Shown one piece after another: positions 5,686 through 6,255 of a stretch of DNA of 6,255 bases; position 1 is the first letter of the stretch, and each line of letters begins with the position of its first letter. This DNA is from Methanotrichaceae archaeon (lineage in GTDB: Archaea > Halobacteriota > Methanosarcinia > Methanotrichales > Methanotrichaceae), in the NCBI GenBank assembly GCA_013329455.1, contig DUKF01000028.1, positions 1 through 6,255 on the forward strand, written 5' to 3'. A model generated the notes under the pieces. It was not told where the DNA came from. It was given only the letters and a program-made list of their open reading frames with translations, and did not search any database. The position numbers and the translations under genes were made by a program.

Positions 5686-6255
5686 ATGGAAGAGCTGTAC
5701 ACTTTCGGCATAACGGTGCTGATGGGCTTCTTCGCAATAATGAACCCCATAGGCAACACGCCCATCTTCATAGGCCTGGTGGAGGGCTACTCCGACGCCG
5801 AGAAGGCCAAGATAGCCCGGAAGTCCGTGTTATCTGCCTTCATTATCGTGTCAATATTCGTAATTCTTGGCGGAATTATTTTTAAAATGTTTGGGATCAC
5901 CATCCAGGCCTTCCAGATAGCAGGGGGCATTATGCTGTTTCTGGTCGGATATCAGCTCCTCCACGGCAACATGTCGAGGATGCACCACCCCCACCCTGAC
6001 GAGGGGGCGGCCGGATCCGACGACGTGGCCATATCCCCCTTGGCGGTGCCGATTCTCGCCGGGCCGGGGACGATCTCCGAGGCCCTTTCCTTCACGGCCA
6101 CCAACTCCTCCCTATCCCACGTCGCCATGGTGGAAGGGGTCTTCGCCTTCATCTGCCTGCTGACCTTCCTGGCTTTCACCTACTCCGAGAATATCACGAC
6201 ACTGCTAAAGCCGGGAATGATCAAGGTGATTTCGAGGCTGATGGGCCTGATACTG
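5686..6255 (+). CDS. MarC-family integral membrane protein (3' partial)
   Basis: The MarC/UPF0056 family comprises six-helix inner-membrane proteins of unsettled function; the original link to multiple antibiotic resistance has not held up. The reading frame is open from ATG 5686 to the window edge, 190 codons of a protein usually about 200-220 long, so only the last helix or so is missing. The family signatures are present: NPIGNTPIF (20-28) in the first helix, AGGIMLFLVGYQLL (79-92) and SPLAVPILAGPGTIS (117-131). Hydrophobic segments lie at about 5-31, 48-67, 71-92, 117-136 and 146-165. Between helices 3 and 4 sits a His-rich loop, HHPHPDE (100-106). The start is supported by the AT-rich promoter just upstream and AAAGG at 5673-5677 as a weak ribosome site. 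It stands alone here, divergent from the wrbA remnant. Confidence 0.9.
   Translation, partial: MEELYTFGITVLMGFFAIMNPIGNTPIFIGLVEGYSDAEKAKIARKSVLSAFIIVSIFVILGGIIFKMFGITIQAFQIAGGIMLFLVGYQLLHGNMSRMHHPHPDEGAAGSDDVAISPLAVPILAGPGTISEALSFTATNSSLSHVAMVEGVFAFICLLTFLAFTYSENITTLLKPGMIKVISRLMGLIL

Noticed and set aside
5000..5713. Long plus-strand open frame opposite the wrbA remnant
   Set aside because: It is the antisense of recognisable WrbA sequence and its product is Pro/Arg/His-rich with no domain; it also overlaps the MarC start.
5514..5771. Minus-strand open frame spanning the MarC start
   Set aside because: It is antisense to the MarC coding region and crosses its promoter; no similarity to the missing WrbA N-terminus.
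1..6255. CRISPR array, insertion sequence or toxin-antitoxin pair
   Set aside because: No regularly spaced direct repeats, no transposase motif, no terminal inverted repeats and no paired small genes were seen.

Overview
The window looks archaeal and most like a methanogen of the Methanothrix/Methanocrinis (Methanotrichaceae) type. This is inferred from three things: GC-rich genes with heavy use of AGG/AGA and ATA codons, short AT-rich TATA-like islands just upstream of genes, and an archaeal-style ModABC/WtpABC oxyanion transporter. No RNA gene fixes the taxonomy, so the genus is a guess.

The left two thirds (1-3917, plus strand) hold a molybdate/tungstate-type ABC importer. A lipoprotein substrate-binding protein (modA copy 2, 1187-1960), a permease (modB, 2006-2782) and an ATPase with a C-terminal TOBE domain (modC, 2796-3917) form a compact operon. 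Upstream lies a second, tandem modA copy (to 699). Its mature domain is gap-free and about 84% identical to copy 2, but its signal-peptide/lipobox region appears to be knocked out of frame by a 17-bp deletion, so it may be a decaying duplicate. Between the two copies is a short remnant of a TrmO/TsaA-like tRNA methyltransferase gene, followed by GC-rich non-coding DNA.

After modC comes about 300 bp of GC-rich, palindrome-rich spacer. It shares a roughly 28-30 bp hairpin element with the spacer upstream of modA copy 2. Next is a strikingly AT-rich gene (4221-4967) for an unrecognised exported, membrane-anchored protein, probably acquired from elsewhere. On the minus strand follows a broken wrbA (flavodoxin-like NAD(P)H:quinone oxidoreductase) gene, 5' truncated and carrying an 8-bp frameshift. 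The window ends inside a MarC-family membrane protein gene (5686 to the edge), preceded by a clear AT-rich promoter island.

The intact genes work together only in the Mo/W uptake operon. The rest is a patchwork of remnants and one foreign-looking gene. I found no convincing new multi-gene system. The best leads are the modA tandem duplication with lipobox loss, the Asp/Gly-rich insertion in ModC, the shared intergenic hairpin and the AT-rich orphan gene.
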